NCBI RefSeq assembly: GCF_015665295.1
Contig: NZ_JADFAJ010000023.1
Coordinates: 1 to 64,000 of the forward strand
DNA length: 64,000 nucleotides
Source of the DNA: Maricaulis sp.
GTDB taxonomy: Bacteria > Pseudomonadota > Alphaproteobacteria > Caulobacterales > Maricaulaceae
Reading direction: 5' to 3'
Part shown: positions 53,036-64,000 of the stretch, piece after piece
How positions within the stretch are numbered: the first letter of the stretch is position 1
Layout: each line of letters opens with the position of its first letter
Program-made: the position numbers and the translations under genes
Notes under the pieces: generated by a model
The model's input: only the letters and a program-made list of their open reading frames with translations
Databases searched by the model: none
What the model was told of the DNA's origin: nothing

Positions 53036-53962
53036 ATGAAGCAGACGCATCCGCCCGGCAATGACCGCAAGCTCTCAGATTGCGTGAGCCGCGAGGAATT
53101 GCGGGCCCTCTCGCGCACGACAAACTGGCAGGGCGGGCTGATGCTGGCTGGCAATCTGGCACTGCTGGCATCCGCCTTCGCGCTCGCCATCGCCTGGCCC
53201 AACCCGCTGACCATTCCTGCCGCCGTCCTGATCATCGCGGGGCGCCAGCTTGCGCTATCCATCGTGCTGCACGACTGCGCCCACAAGGCATTGTTCCGCT
53301 CGGCCTGGCTCAATGAGTTTGTCGGGCAGTGGATCGGTGGCGCGGCGGTGGATGTGCCGCTTCAGCTCTATCGCGACTATCACCTCAACCATCACCGCCA
53401 TGCCGGCACTGACCGCGATCCCGACCAGGGCCTGGTCAGGGCCTATCCGGTGACGCGCGACAGCCTGCGCCGCAAATTCACCCGCGACCTCACCGGTCAG
53501 ACCGGTTTGAAGGAAATGGTGATGGCCTGGCGCAAGCCGGACTGGCGCGCCAAACTGCCCTTCCTCACCTTCCAGCTCGTGCTGGTCGCATCCCTCGCCG
53601 CGGCGGGTGCAGTCTGGGCCTACGCCCTCTGGTGGGTGGCACGGCTCTTCGTTTACCCCGCGATCATGCGTCTCAGAAATATCGGCGAGCATGGCGTCGC
53701 GACTGACCGCTATGACACCGAACCTCGCCTCAACACCCACACAACGATCGCCCGCTGGTTCGAGCGCCTCGTGGTGGCGCCCAATAACGTCAACTACCAC
53801 CTGGAACACCACATGTTCGCCGCCGTCCCGCCCTACAACCTGCCCCGGCTGCACCGCTTGCTGGCGAGACGCGGCTATTATGAGGGCCACACCTGCATCA
53901 CGCACGGCTATCCGGCGATGCTGGCCAAGGCGGTGCGGCCAGAGGCACAACAGGCCGCCTGA
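53036..53962 (+). CDS. membrane fatty acid desaturase/hydroxylase
   Basis: A 308-residue di-iron enzyme of the membrane fatty acid desaturase family. The His boxes are present: HDCAH (79-83), HLNHHRH (116-122) and NYHLEHHMF near residue 253. About four membrane helices. It would desaturate or hydroxylate acyl chains, or act on another lipid; the substrate is not evident. The ATG at 53036 follows GGAGG at a somewhat long distance. Confidence 0.9.
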   Translation: MKQTHPPGNDRKLSDCVSREELRALSRTTNWQGGLMLAGNLALLASAFALAIAWPNPLTIPAAVLIIAGRQLALSIVLHDCAHKALFRSAWLNEFVGQWIGGAAVDVPLQLYRDYHLNHHRHAGTDRDPDQGLVRAYPVTRDSLRRKFTRDLTGQTGLKEMVMAWRKPDWRAKLPFLTFQLVLVASLAAAGAVWAYALWWVARLFVYPAIMRLRNIGEHGVATDRYDTEPRLNTHTTIARWFERLVVAPNNVNYHLEHHMFAAVPPYNLPRLHRLLARRGYYEGHTCITHGYPAMLAKAVRPEAQQAA

Positions 53963-54037
53963 GGCGTCATGTCGCCTCGCATCGGGCTGCCCGGCCTGCG
54001 ATGAACAGACGAAGCGGACACCGGAAGGAGCACGGTT

Positions 54038-54787
54038 GTGACGCGGACAAGGTCAACCGCAGCCCGCCGGTTCCAGACTGGCGGGCCGGCCTGTTTCGAA
54101 ACGCGAGGCCTGTCCCGCGATTTCGGAGAAGGTCCGACACGCGTCCGGGCGCTGCGGGGGGTCGACCTTACTATCCCGGCCGGTGAGGTCGTTGTCCTGC
54201 TGGGCGCATCCGGATCAGGCAAGTCCACCCTGCTCAATATTCTCGGCGGCCTGGACCGCGCGACGGATGGTGATTTCAGGTTCCGCGGGCGCGACATGAC
54301 CCGAATCAACGAAGCCGAGCTGACCCGGTTCAGGCGCGACCATGTCGGTTTCGTTTTCCAGTTCTACAACCTCATGCCCAGTCTCACAGCCCGGGAAAAT
54401 GTGGAGCTGGTCACCGAGATTGCCAGCCACCCCATGCCGGCGCACGACGCGCTGGACCTGGTCGGCCTGAGCGACCGCGCCGATCACTTTCCCTCGGAAA
54501 TGTCAGGCGGCGAACAACAGCGTGTCGCGATCGCCCGAGCGATCGCCAAGCGTCCGGAAGTCATGCTGTGTGACGAGCCAACCGGAGCGCTGGACAGCGC
54601 CACCGGCGTTCGGGTCTTGCAGGCGCTGAAACGGGTCAACCGCGAACTTGGGTCTACCGTCCTTCTGATCACCCACAATGCCGGTGTGGCCGCCATGGCC
54701 GACCGCGTCATCATACTGGCCGATGGCCAGGTGCGTGAAGAACGGGTCAATGACGCCCCGGTCGATCCGGAGGCCCTGAGCTGGTGA
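54038..54787 (+). CDS. ABC transporter ATP-binding protein, LolD/MacB type
   Basis: A 249-residue ABC ATPase of the MacB/LolD/FtsE class. Walker A (GASGSGKST, about 57-65), Q-loop ([10 protein letters not shown]), signature ([15 protein letters not shown]) and Walker B ([12 protein letters not shown]) are intact. Start is GTG at 54038 after AAGGAGC. The permease gene overlaps its stop by 4 bases (GTGA), and an HlyD-type adaptor follows, forming a three-gene export unit. Confidence 0.93.
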   Translation: MTRTRSTAARRFQTGGPACFETRGLSRDFGEGPTRVRALRGVDLTIPAGEVVVLLGASGSGKSTLLNILGGLDRATDGDFRFRGRDMTRINEAELTRFRRDHVGFVFQFYNLMPSLTARENVELVTEIASHPMPAHDALDLVGLSDRADHFPSEMSGGEQQRVAIARAIAKRPEVMLCDEPTGALDSATGVRVLQALKRVNRELGSTVLLITHNAGVAAMADRVIILADGQVREERVNDAPVDPEALSW

Positions 54788-57183
54788 GCGGCGGTCGTCG
54801 GGATATGGCCGCCGCGCTGCCGGCACGGCTGGATCGCAAGATGGTGCGGGACTTGTGGGCCATCCGGCTCCAGGCCCTGGCCATCGCGCTCGTGGTGGCC
54901 GCCGGTGTCGCCGTCCATGTCGTCGCCGCGGGCATGCTGGACAGTCTGCAGGAAACCCGGGACGCCTATTATGATCGATACCGGTTCGCCGATGTCTGGG
55001 CCCCGGTCGTGCGGGCACCCGACAGTGCCGCGGAGGCGCTGCGCGACATCCCGGGCATCGCCAGCGTCCAGACCCGGGTGCGCGAGGCCGCCTTGTTTGA
55101 CATGCCCGGCCTGTCTGCTCCTGCCACCGGCGTTATGCTTTCGCTGCCCGAGACCGGGCTGGCTGCCGTCAACCGGATTCACATGACCGCCGGCCGCCGC
55201 CCGCGCACCGGCGAGCGCGACGCAATCGTGCTGCTGGACGGTTTCGCCCGTGCTCACAATCTGGCCGTCGGCGAGACGGTCATGGCAACCATCCGCGGAG
55301 GGCGCGAGCAGTTCCGCGTGGTCGGCACCGCCCTGTCGCCGGAATATGTCTACGCCATCGCGCCCGGCCAGCTGGTACCCGATCCGCGCCTGTTCGGCGT
55401 CGCCTGGATGGGTCGCGAGGCCCTGGAGCAGGCCGCCGACGCGACCGGCGCTTTCACCGAGGTCGCCTTGACGCTGCAGCCCGGGGCCAGCGAACCGGCC
55501 GTCATTGATGCTCTGGACCGGCAGCTTTCCCCCTGGGGCGCCCCGGGAGCCTATGGCCGGGAGGACCACTTTTCCGACGCCTTTGTATCAAGCGAGATCA
55601 ACCAGCTGGACACCATGGCGTCCTTGCTGCCGCCAGTCTTTCTGCTCGTGGCCGCCTTTCTGGTGAATGTCGTGCTGACCCGGTTGATCGCCATGGAGCG
55701 CGCCCAGATCGGTCTGCTGAAGGCTTTCGGCTACAGTTCAAGCGCCGTCATCACCCACTACGCCAAATTTGCCCTGGTCATCGGGTTTGCCGGCCTGGCG
55801 CTCGGCCTGGGAGGCGGCGTTTGGCTGGGCCGCCTGATGGCGGCCATGTACATCGAATACTATCACTTTCCCTTCCTGCTTTTCGAACTGCCCGCCTCCA
55901 TCTACGCCTCCTCCTTGATCGTCACCCTGGTTGCGGTCGGTGGCGGGGCTGTCCTGGCCGGGCTGCGCACGGCACGGCTTTCTCCGGCCGAGGCGATGCG
56001 GCCCTCTCCGCCGCCGGATTATTCCCGGGCGCTCGGTGCCACGCTGGCGCGCTGGCGGCGTTTCGACCAGCAATCGCGGATGATCCTGCGCCATGTCCTG
56101 CGCTGGCCGGCGCGCGCCGCCTTCACCCTCGCAGGTATCGCCGTCTCCGGCGCGCTGCTGGTCTCGTCCATGTACTTCCTCGACGCGATGGATGCGATGA
56201 TCGACGCCCATTTCAACCTCGCCAACCGGCAGGATGTTTCTGTCACGCTGGTCGAGCCCCGTTCGCGGGCCGCCCTGCATGAGATTGCGCGTCTTCCGGG
56301 GGTCCTGGCTGCCGAGCCGGTGCGCCATGCGCCGGCGCGCCTTCGCTTTGCCGGGCATGAGGAACGTGTCGCCCTGACCGGGGCACCGCAGGACGCAAGC
56401 CTGTCCCGCCTGATCGGCGCGGACAACTTGCCGGTCACGCCGCCGCCGGGCGGGCTGATCCTCTCGCGCGATATCGCCACGCCCCTGGGCCTGCGTGCCG
56501 GGGATTGGGTCGAGGTGGAGATCACCGAGGGCCACCGTCCCGTCTTCTTCCTGCCGGTCAGCAATGTCGTCACAACGCTGATCGGGTCCGGCGCCCTCAT
56601 CAATATCAGTGACCTCAACGCCCTGATGGGCGAGAGCGACATGATCACCGGCGCCGTGCTTCGGATCGACCCGGATCGGGCCGATGCCCTCTACACAGCG
56701 CTGAAGGATGCCCCGGGCGTCGCGGAAGTCGGCCTGCAAAACGAGGCCCGGCGCCGCTTCCAGGCGATCATGGACGAGGTCATTGGCGCCTCCATTTTCA
56801 TCTACACCGTCTTCGCCGGCCTGATCGCAGTCGGTGTGGTCTATAACAGCGTGCGGATCGCCTTCTCCGAGCGCGAGCACGAACTCGCCGTGCTGCGCGT
56901 CCTCGGCTTCAGCCGCGGCGAAGTCGCCTACGTCCTGCTCGGCGAGATCGCGCTATTGACCCTGCTCGCCCTGCCGCTGGGCGCCGCACTGGGCGCCGGC
57001 CTGTCCTGGTACTTCTCCCGCGCCATGAGCTCGGACCTGTTTCGCCTGCCCTTTATCATCGATCCCAGTACCTTCGGCTATTCTGCCCTTGTCGTCGTGG
57101 TCGTCGCCCTGTCCTCGGGCCTGATGGTCCGGGCTCGGCTCAACCGGCTCGACATGGTCACCGCACTGAAAACGGGAGACTAG
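54784..57183 (+). CDS. ABC transporter permease with two FtsX domains
   Basis: A 799-residue permease. It has an N-terminal helix (residues 20-45), a periplasmic MacB-PCD-like part, a first FtsX domain with three helices (about 270-400), a second periplasmic part, and a second FtsX domain with three helices near the end (about 650-795). This is the long ADOP-like form, not the four-helix MacB. GTG start overlaps the ATPase gene. The substrate, perhaps a lipid, lipoprotein or hydrophobic compound, is unknown. Confidence 0.92.
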   Translation: MSGGRRDMAAALPARLDRKMVRDLWAIRLQALAIALVVAAGVAVHVVAAGMLDSLQETRDAYYDRYRFADVWAPVVRAPDSAAEALRDIPGIASVQTRVREAALFDMPGLSAPATGVMLSLPETGLAAVNRIHMTAGRRPRTGERDAIVLLDGFARAHNLAVGETVMATIRGGREQFRVVGTALSPEYVYAIAPGQLVPDPRLFGVAWMGREALEQAADATGAFTEVALTLQPGASEPAVIDALDRQLSPWGAPGAYGREDHFSDAFVSSEINQLDTMASLLPPVFLLVAAFLVNVVLTRLIAMERAQIGLLKAFGYSSSAVITHYAKFALVIGFAGLALGLGGGVWLGRLMAAMYIEYYHFPFLLFELPASIYASSLIVTLVAVGGGAVLAGLRTARLSPAEAMRPSPPPDYSRALGATLARWRRFDQQSRMILRHVLRWPARAAFTLAGIAVSGALLVSSMYFLDAMDAMIDAHFNLANRQDVSVTLVEPRSRAALHEIARLPGVLAAEPVRHAPARLRFAGHEERVALTGAPQDASLSRLIGADNLPVTPPPGGLILSRDIATPLGLRAGDWVEVEITEGHRPVFFLPVSNVVTTLIGSGALINISDLNALMGESDMITGAVLRIDPDRADALYTALKDAPGVAEVGLQNEARRRFQAIMDEVIGASIFIYTVFAGLIAVGVVYNSVRIAFSEREHELAVLRVLGFSRGEVAYVLLGEIALLTLLALPLGAALGAGLSWYFSRAMSSDLFRLPFIIDPSTFGYSALVVVVVALSSGLMVRARLNRLDMVTALKTGD

Positions 57184-57192
57184 GAAACCGTC

Positions 57193-58398
57193 ATGACGCT
57201 TCGCTTTCGGACCGTATTCTGGACCGCCGCCGCCCTGACCGTGCTGGTCACCCTCATCTGGAGTTTCTGGCCGGAACCGGTCCGCGTTGATATCGCGCGG
57301 GCCGCCATCGCCCCGATGACGGTGGAAATCCGCGATGAGGGTCGCACCCGGATCCGCGATGTCTATGCCATCGCCGCGCCGGTCTCCGGCCGCCTCCTGC
57401 GCATCGACCTGGAACCGGGCGACCGGATCGAAACCGGCGATGTCCTGGCCCGCATCCTGCCGTCCGAGCCCTCCATTCTGGATACCCGCAGCCAGGGCGA
57501 GGCAGAGGCTGCCATCCACCTCGCCGAAGCGGCGCTTTCGGCGGCCCGTGCCGACGCCCAGACAGCCACCTCCGCGCTGGATCTGGCCCGTGAAGACCAC
57601 ACCCGGATCGCCCGACTGCGCGCGACCGGAACGGCCTCGCAGGCCCAACTTGATCGCGCCGCTGCAGAGCTGCGCAGCGCCCAGGCCGCAGCCATCCGGG
57701 CCCAGGCGGCCATCCGCATGCGCGAGGCCGAGATCGAGGCGGCCCGCATCCATTTGCACGGCGCCGGATCCGGCCCTCAGACCGGTGAGATCTTCGACAT
57801 TCGCTCCCCCATCGATGGCGTCGTCCTCCAGGTCAGCCGGGAAAGCGAAGGCCCGGTCGCCGCCGGCGCTTCCTTGCTCGAGATCGGCGACCCGGCCGGA
57901 CTCGAAATCGTCGCCGAATTCCTGTCGGCCGATGCGGTGCAGACAGGGCCGGGCGATACGGCCAGCATCACCGGCTGGCGCCGTGACGCTCCGCCGCTGC
58001 CCGCGCGGGTGCGCCGTGTGGAGCCCTATGGTTTCGAACAATATTCCCCGCTCGGCGTCGAGGAACAGCGGGTCAATATCGTGCTGGACTTCACCGGCCC
58101 GCCGGACGACTTGGGAAAGCTGGGTCATGGCTATCGGGTCGAGACCGCCATCACGGTGTGGCAACGCGATGATGCCCTGCAAATCCCCGTCGCCGCCCTC
58201 TTTCGCCATGACCGGGAGTGGGCCGTCTACCGCATCATTACCAATCGCGCCCGCCTGACCCCGGTCGTGATCGGGCGGGATAACGGCATCCAGGCCGAAA
58301 TCCTCTCAGGCCTGTCGGCAGGTGATCGCGTCATTCTCTATCCAGGCGAGGGGGTTGCCGACGGCGTGGTGGTACGGGAAAGGTCCGTGACGGAATAG
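57193..58398 (+). CDS. periplasmic adaptor subunit (HlyD/MFP type)
   Basis: A 401-residue membrane-fusion protein with one N-terminal membrane helix (residues 8-25), a barrel-sandwich hybrid (AIAAPVSGRLLRIDLEPGDRIETGDVLARI), an alpha-helical hairpin (about 95-180, Ala/Arg-rich) and the closing half DIRSPIDGVVLQVSRESEGPV. It should connect the permease to an outer-membrane channel; no outer membrane factor lies nearby. Starts 9 bases after the permease. Confidence 0.92.
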   Translation: MTLRFRTVFWTAAALTVLVTLIWSFWPEPVRVDIARAAIAPMTVEIRDEGRTRIRDVYAIAAPVSGRLLRIDLEPGDRIETGDVLARILPSEPSILDTRSQGEAEAAIHLAEAALSAARADAQTATSALDLAREDHTRIARLRATGTASQAQLDRAAAELRSAQAAAIRAQAAIRMREAEIEAARIHLHGAGSGPQTGEIFDIRSPIDGVVLQVSRESEGPVAAGASLLEIGDPAGLEIVAEFLSADAVQTGPGDTASITGWRRDAPPLPARVRRVEPYGFEQYSPLGVEEQRVNIVLDFTGPPDDLGKLGHGYRVETAITVWQRDDALQIPVAALFRHDREWAVYRIITNRARLTPVVIGRDNGIQAEILSGLSAGDRVILYPGEGVADGVVVRERSVTE

Positions 58399-58455
58399 GG
58401 ATCAGGCAGGCGCACGCGCACACGCGCGAATGCGGTGCAGGCCGCCGCCCCGAAC

Positions 58456-59724
58456 CTAGTCCCCGGCGGGATAGAACGCCGCCTGCATCGCCCGCTGGGT
58501 GAGCGGCTGCAGCTCGGGCATGCCGGGACCGGCATTGCGCTGGACCATGCCGACAAAGACGATGTCATGCGCAGGGTCGACCCAGAACCAGGTCATGGCC
58601 CGGCCATCCCACAGATAGGTGCCCTCGCCCACGGCCACGCCGCCCAGCCGCGGATCGGTCACCACGACGCCGTTATAGCCGTACTGGTAGCCCGGCCGGA
58701 TCTGCTGGAAACCGATCCCGAACCCGCCCGCCGCCACGGCATGGCTGATCTGGTTGGTCATGATCGTCTCGACAGAGGCCTCGGTCAGCACGCGCACGCC
58801 GTCCAGCTCGCCACCGCCCAGCAACATGCGACCGAAGCGCAGGAAATCATCCGCCGTCGAGAACAGCCCGCCGCCGCCCCAGGCGAAGCCCGGCTCGGTG
58901 AAGGGGTCGATGAAAAGCCCGTCCGACGTGTTTTCCGGCTGCAGCCGGCCATCGCGCCAGTCATAATTCGTGGCCAGACGATCGGCCCCGGCCGGATCAA
59001 CGGAAAAGCCGGTATCCGCCATGGCCAGCGGCGTGAAGATATGATCGCGCATATAGTCCGACAGGCTCTGCCCGCTCAGCCGCTCGATGATGACGCCCTG
59101 CAGGTCCATCGACACCGAATAACGCCACTCACTGCCCGGCTCGGCATTCAATGGCAGGCTGGCCATGGTCTCGATGAAATCGTCGGACGACGGCGACGCC
59201 CACAGATTGGCCTCGCGATAGCGGTCATCCACCCAGCCTCCCAGGAAGCCATAGGAGAAGCCCGCAGTGTGGGTCATCAGCTGAGCCATGGTCGGCGAAC
59301 GCACCGGCGGCGTGATGACCGGCTCACCCTCCGCATCCAGCCCGCGAAACACGCCGACATCCGCCAGCTCGGGCAGATAGGCGGCAACCGGGTCATCGGG
59401 ATGCCACAGCCCCTGCTCATAAAGCTGCATCATCGCCACGGCGGTCACCGGCTTGGTCATGGAATAGATGCGCACGATCGTGTCGGCCCGCATCGGCGCG
59501 CCGCTCTCCAGATCCCGCACGCCCTGCCCCCAGCGTCCGATGAGCGCGTCATCCTGCCAGACCGCCACGGCGACACCGGCAAGCTCCCCGTCATCGATCA
59601 GGGGCTGAAGTGCCTGCGCGACCGGCTCGATAACGACAGGCTCAGAGCCATCCTCAGGCCCGGCCTCTGGTCCCGCCGAGCACGCTGCCAGCACCAGAGC
59701 CGTCAGTCCCGCCACAATCCGCAT
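58456..59724 (-). CDS. class C beta-lactamase-like serine hydrolase, lipoprotein
   Basis: A 422-residue hydrolase of the beta-lactamase/esterase (EstB, DD-peptidase-like) family. The lipobox LAAC gives lipidated Cys15. The catalytic Ser88-x-x-Lys91 is in YSMTKPV, a Tyr-Ser motif in WRYSVSMDLQG follows, and GGGGLFSTADDFLRFGRMLLGGG is a typical segment. It is probably an esterase or peptidase and not an antibiotic-resistance enzyme. The ATG at 59724 follows GGGAG. Convergent with the ABC unit. Confidence 0.9.
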   Translation of the reverse strand: MRIVAGLTALVLAACSAGPEAGPEDGSEPVVIEPVAQALQPLIDDGELAGVAVAVWQDDALIGRWGQGVRDLESGAPMRADTIVRIYSMTKPVTAVAMMQLYEQGLWHPDDPVAAYLPELADVGVFRGLDAEGEPVITPPVRSPTMAQLMTHTAGFSYGFLGGWVDDRYREANLWASPSSDDFIETMASLPLNAEPGSEWRYSVSMDLQGVIIERLSGQSLSDYMRDHIFTPLAMADTGFSVDPAGADRLATNYDWRDGRLQPENTSDGLFIDPFTEPGFAWGGGGLFSTADDFLRFGRMLLGGGELDGVRVLTEASVETIMTNQISHAVAAGGFGIGFQQIRPGYQYGYNGVVVTDPRLGGVAVGEGTYLWDGRAMTWFWVDPAHDIVFVGMVQRNAGPGMPELQPLTQRAMQAAFYPAGD

Positions 59725-59876
59725 GCTGAAACTCCCGTGTGCCGCCTTCTCCGGCAAGCCTCTCACAAGCCAGTGTTAGCGCCAACAGAAGATGTGGTGA
59801 AAGCGCGCGCGAGCGCGGAACGATCCATACATCGCTTGTGCACACATGGCCTTCGGCCACCCCATCGACCCGCCGC

Positions 59877-60003
59877 TGCGCGCCGGGCCACTTCCCCACT
59901 ATGTGGGGAAGAAAACAATCCCGGATCGGCCTTTCCTCCCCACATCGTGGGGAGGTGGATCGCCGCAAAGCGGCGAGACGGAGGGGCGCCGCCGCAGGCG
60001 GCG
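59877..60003. repeat. hairpin repeat upstream of the serine hydrolase gene
   Basis: It contains the CTTCCCCACnATGTGGGGAAG hairpin, a second CCTCCCCACATCGTGGGGAGG hairpin, and GC-rich self-complementary stretches (GCCGCAAAGCGGC, GCGCCGCCGCAGGCGGC). The same CCCCAC/GTGGGG hairpin occurs near 380. It lies between two genes that read toward each other from the repeat's right side. Confidence 0.65.
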
Positions 60004-60011
60004 GGGTACCC

Positions 60012-61544
<1,533 letters not shown>

Positions 61545-61690
61545 GGCCAATCCTTCCCCCGTCGGGATTCTTGTTATGCGCCAGATAGCAGACCCGCGAA
61601 CGCTTTCGCAATCAAGCTGGTACGCCAGTCACAGGTCGTCCGGCGCAGGGATTGCAGCTGGACAGGCACAACGAATTTGGGGACTGGCGC

Positions 61691-62785
61691 ATGGGCAGCC
61701 AAAACTTGCGGACCGAAGTTGTGAAGATCGACGGGCTTGGCGCGTCGGAATGCGAAGCCTGGAACGCGTTTCGCGCCACAACACCGTCACTTGGCTCACC
61801 CTATTTCACGCATGAATTTACACGCGCTGTCGCCCGGACCCGCCCGGACACCCGCATCGCAATCCTGCACCGAAACGGGACAATTTCGGGATTTCTGCCG
61901 CTCCATTTGTCCCGTTCGGGTGTGGCACGGCCGATTGGCGGACCGCTCGGCGACCATCACGGGCTGATCACCGACACCCCGGATCTGGATGTCGAGGCCG
62001 CGCTGGCCGGCACCGGATTCGGCATTTTCAACTTTCATGGTGCCCTCGCCGGACAAGCCAGTTTCGCCCGGGCTGCCACCCGCCCGGCGGAAACCTCCTG
62101 GGTCTCGGACCTGTCCGCCGGCTATGACAGTTTCCTCGAGGACTGCGCCCGAGAAGACGCCAAGGCGATGCGGAATATCCGCGCCCGCCAGCGCAAGCTG
62201 GCCGAGATGGGCGATGCGGTCGTGTTTCGCCTCGATGACCGGCGGCCGGAAGCGCTGCGTGCCGTCATCGAGACCAAGCGCGCACAATACCGCCGTACGG
62301 GGGCGCTCGACGTTTTCGTGGCGAGCTGGGCCCGAAAGCTGATCGAGGACCTTTTCGAGACCGATACACCGACCTTTGCCGGCCTGCTGTCGACCGTAGA
62401 GATCGAGGGTGAGCTCGCCGCCGCACATTTCGGCATGCGCTCGGATCGCGCACTGCACTACTGGTTCCCGGTCTATTGGCCGGAATTCTCCAAGCTGGGC
62501 CCGGGCCTGACGCTCTATCTCGAAATCGCGCGCTTCCTCGAATCCCGCGGGATCAAGGAAATTCATCTCGGGCCGGGCGATTACGACTTCAAACGCCGCC
62601 TCTCCAATGCCGGTTTCGATGTGCTTGGGGGCCGGCTCGAGCGCCCGTCGCTTGCGCACGCAATCGTTCGCACCGGCCAGCTTGTCGACCGCACAGCCCA
62701 GGCCCTTCCGCTTGGACGTGTCTCAAACTGGCCCGCCAAGGCCTTTCGCCGCCTCGACAAATGGGCGGCAGTTCACGCCTTCTAG
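61691..62785 (+). CDS. FemAB/CelD-type acyltransferase (GNAT fold)
   Basis: A 364-residue protein of the BcsL/CelD (Acetyltransf_6) group: ECEAWNAFRATTPSLGSPYFTHEFTRAVARTRPDTRIAIL at the N terminus and the C-terminal FGMRSDRALHYWFPVYWPEFSKLGPGLTLYLEIARF with IHLGPGDYDFKRRLSNA. Members add acyl groups to polysaccharides, glycans or lipids. It starts from ATG at 61691. The next gene, encoding a membrane protein, begins 13 bases later, so the two are probably cotranscribed. Confidence 0.88.
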   Translation: MGSQNLRTEVVKIDGLGASECEAWNAFRATTPSLGSPYFTHEFTRAVARTRPDTRIAILHRNGTISGFLPLHLSRSGVARPIGGPLGDHHGLITDTPDLDVEAALAGTGFGIFNFHGALAGQASFARAATRPAETSWVSDLSAGYDSFLEDCAREDAKAMRNIRARQRKLAEMGDAVVFRLDDRRPEALRAVIETKRAQYRRTGALDVFVASWARKLIEDLFETDTPTFAGLLSTVEIEGELAAAHFGMRSDRALHYWFPVYWPEFSKLGPGLTLYLEIARFLESRGIKEIHLGPGDYDFKRRLSNAGFDVLGGRLERPSLAHAIVRTGQLVDRTAQALPLGRVSNWPAKAFRRLDKWAAVHAF

Positions 62786-62798
62786 GAGGCCGATCCCG

Positions 62799-63587
62799 AT
62801 GACCACATTCTTCTCGCCCGACGGCTCGATTGACGCGCCCCTGCAGGCCTTCGGATTCGCGGTCGCCGTCGCGCTCGCAATGGCCATCGCCGTGAAGGTC
62901 CTCTGGCGCGGGATGGGCCGGATCGGACCGGTCGGGATGATGCGGCAGGGTCTCGACCTCGACATGCTGGCCCTGTTCGCGCTGGTTCAGCTGGCCGCGC
63001 TCAATCTGTTCGACCACACCGTCCGGCCCCTCGCCGGCGTTTTCCGGCCCGAAGTGGGCGATGGCGGCCTGATCGAGAACCTCACCATCCTGCTGATGCT
63101 GTTTCCGGTGGCGCTGACCGCCGAGCGCATCTGGCAGCGCAATCGCGATACCGCCTTCGGCGGCGTCTGCCTGGTCGCGACCGCGCTGGTCCTGATCCTT
63201 GCTTTTGGGGAAGAGGTCAGCTGGGGCCAGCACTGGCTGGGTTTTACGCCGCCGGACGCCGTGCTGCAGAGCAATCTCCAGGAAGAGTTCAACCTGCACA
63301 ACTACATCCCGCCATCGACGATGGAGGCCCTCTACTACGGCCTGGGGCTTGGCCTCCTGGTGCTGGGCGCCCGCCTTGGCTCCATTGTGGAAGCCCCCCG
63401 GGGCGACCGCGTGCTGCTGCCCCTGCGGGCCCTGCTGCTTCTGAGCGGTGTGCTGATGTGTCACCACATCTTCCAGGAACTGGCAGAACTGGCCGTGATT
63501 GCCACCGGCTTTTTGATCTGGAACCGGATGGACGAAGGGCGGCTGCGTTTCCGCGAAGGCCCGGTGCGCACGCTGGCCGCTATCTAG
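62799..63587 (+). CDS. unknown membrane protein
   Basis: A 262-residue protein with about six membrane helices. LAFGEEVSWGQHWLGF in the middle, NLHN and an early NLFDHTVRPLAG look like conserved, possibly catalytic-looking motifs; I do not know a family. The ATG at 62799 follows TAGGAGGCC. It is downstream of the acyltransferase gene and ends overlapping the convergent GrpB-family gene by 8 bases. Confidence 0.75.
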   Translation: MTTFFSPDGSIDAPLQAFGFAVAVALAMAIAVKVLWRGMGRIGPVGMMRQGLDLDMLALFALVQLAALNLFDHTVRPLAGVFRPEVGDGGLIENLTILLMLFPVALTAERIWQRNRDTAFGGVCLVATALVLILAFGEEVSWGQHWLGFTPPDAVLQSNLQEEFNLHNYIPPSTMEALYYGLGLGLLVLGARLGSIVEAPRGDRVLLPLRALLLLSGVLMCHHIFQELAELAVIATGFLIWNRMDEGRLRFREGPVRTLAAI

Positions 63588-64000
63588 CCGCCCAGGCCAG
63601 CGCCCGCGCCTCGATCTGCGAAACCAGTTCTGACTTGGCTGACTGGTAGGCCTCGCCGGACAGGGCGCCACGAGCGGTCAGGGCCAGCTTGTGCGCGCCA
63701 TAGCGCCGCGCCTCCTCCTGATGCTCCCTGAGATAGTCGCGAAAGACAAGGTGGCGCCGAAACCCCTCGCTCCCGCACAGATAGGCATGGATATGGGCGA
63801 GCCGGCTTCCGTCCGCTGCCTCGCGACGAAAATAGCGACGCCCCGGCAGACCATATTCCCCCTTCACCTGATAGCCTGCCTCCCGCATGGCGGCAGAGCA
63901 GGCATCAAGCCGCTCCAGACTGTCCACACTCACCAGGATATCAATGATGGGCTTGGCGGCCAGGCCGCGTACGGATGTGCTGCCGACATGCTCGATGCGG
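63580..64000 (-). CDS. GrpB-family (UPF0157) protein, cut by right edge
   Basis: At least 139 residues of a nucleotidyltransferase-like protein. The HVGSTSVRGLAAKPIIDILV motif, the family's nucleotidyltransferase signature (GST-type Ser, Asp in the IID), is at the edge of the window and the N terminus is missing. Then YFRREAADGSRLAHIHAYLCGSEGFRRHLVFRDYLREHQEEARRYGAHKLAL is typical. The GrpB family has no proven reaction here. Confidence 0.9.
   Translation of the reverse strand, partial: RIEHVGSTSVRGLAAKPIIDILVSVDSLERLDACSAAMREAGYQVKGEYGLPGRRYFRREAADGSRLAHIHAYLCGSEGFRRHLVFRDYLREHQEEARRYGAHKLALTARGALSGEAYQSAKSELVSQIEARALAWAAR

Noticed and set aside
54038-58398. Straight MacAB assignment
   Set aside because: ATPase and permease are separate genes and the permease has two FtsX domains, unlike MacB, so only a general export system is claimed.
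58456-59724. Antibiotic-resistance beta-lactamase
   Set aside because: Family marks fit esterases and DD-peptidase-like lipoproteins equally or better; resistance cannot be inferred.

Overview
The window is GC-rich, densely packed chromosomal DNA from an alphaproteobacterium. It most resembles the dimorphic, prosthecate lineage (Caulobacterales/Maricaulales; a Maricaulis-like organism is my best guess). The pointers are mipZ (ParA-like division-site ATPase), an SpmX-type protein (muramidase domain, acidic linker, two C-terminal membrane helices), a free-standing FliN, a pyrB/pseudo-dihydroorotase pair, gatCAB, a DUF1489 protein, and GC-rich hairpin repeats between genes. I see no rRNA, CRISPR array, insertion sequence or prophage. 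One tRNA, Leu(GAG), is present.

Layout. 1-2.6 kb: hairpin repeats, a small Sel1 protein and an unknown membrane protein. 2.7-5.9 kb: a 2-oxoglutarate/Fe(II) oxygenase followed by a membrane-embedded AraC-type regulator, then a CPBP-family intramembrane protease. 5.9-6.3 kb: a gene-free gap with two operator-like palindromes. 6.3-8.5 kb: an MscS channel and a DUF559 nuclease-like gene lying between two copies of a hairpin repeat. 8.5-12.3 kb: gatC-gatA-two small membrane proteins-gatB. 12.4-14.3 kb: ruvX, an AEC permease and a Tat-exported repeat protein. 14.5-20.4 kb: a secreted PqqB-like protein, a GNAT enzyme, pyrB-pyrX, plsY and dprA. 20.3-26.2 kb: a membrane J-protein, mipZ, a SPOR lipoprotein, panC, a glutamine cyclotransferase and small unknowns.

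26.3-43 kb holds leucine/isovalerate catabolism in scattered pieces: ivd (39.6-40.8), mccB (33.7-35.4), mccA (27.5-29.5) and a methylglutaconyl-CoA hydratase (30.4-31.2). Unrelated genes lie between them: a cupin/JmjC-like protein, DUF817, a pair of small membrane proteins, a SOUL protein, a flavodoxin-fold reductase, DUF5694, a cNMP/patatin phospholipase, an LprI-like lipoprotein and spmX. Propionyl-CoA carboxylase is also split: pccA at 49.5-51.5 and pccB at 60.0-61.5. Together these genes would take isovaleryl-CoA to HMG-CoA and propionyl-CoA to methylmalonyl-CoA.

43-64 kb carries a kelch protein, mgtE, tRNA-Leu, fliN, lipB, two DUF805 proteins, a K+ channel-like protein, a fatty acid desaturase, a three-gene ABC export system, a serine hydrolase, a FemAB/CelD-type acyltransferase with a membrane protein, and a GrpB-family gene cut by the right edge.

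No single locus is clearly a new system. The places most worth a second look are the DUF559 gene between repeats, the Tat-exported DxD-repeat protein, the orphan operator pair at 6.05-6.10 kb, the Glu-Thr/Glu-Ile repeat inside SpmX, the pseudo-dihydroorotase, and the small membrane proteins inserted into the gat operon.
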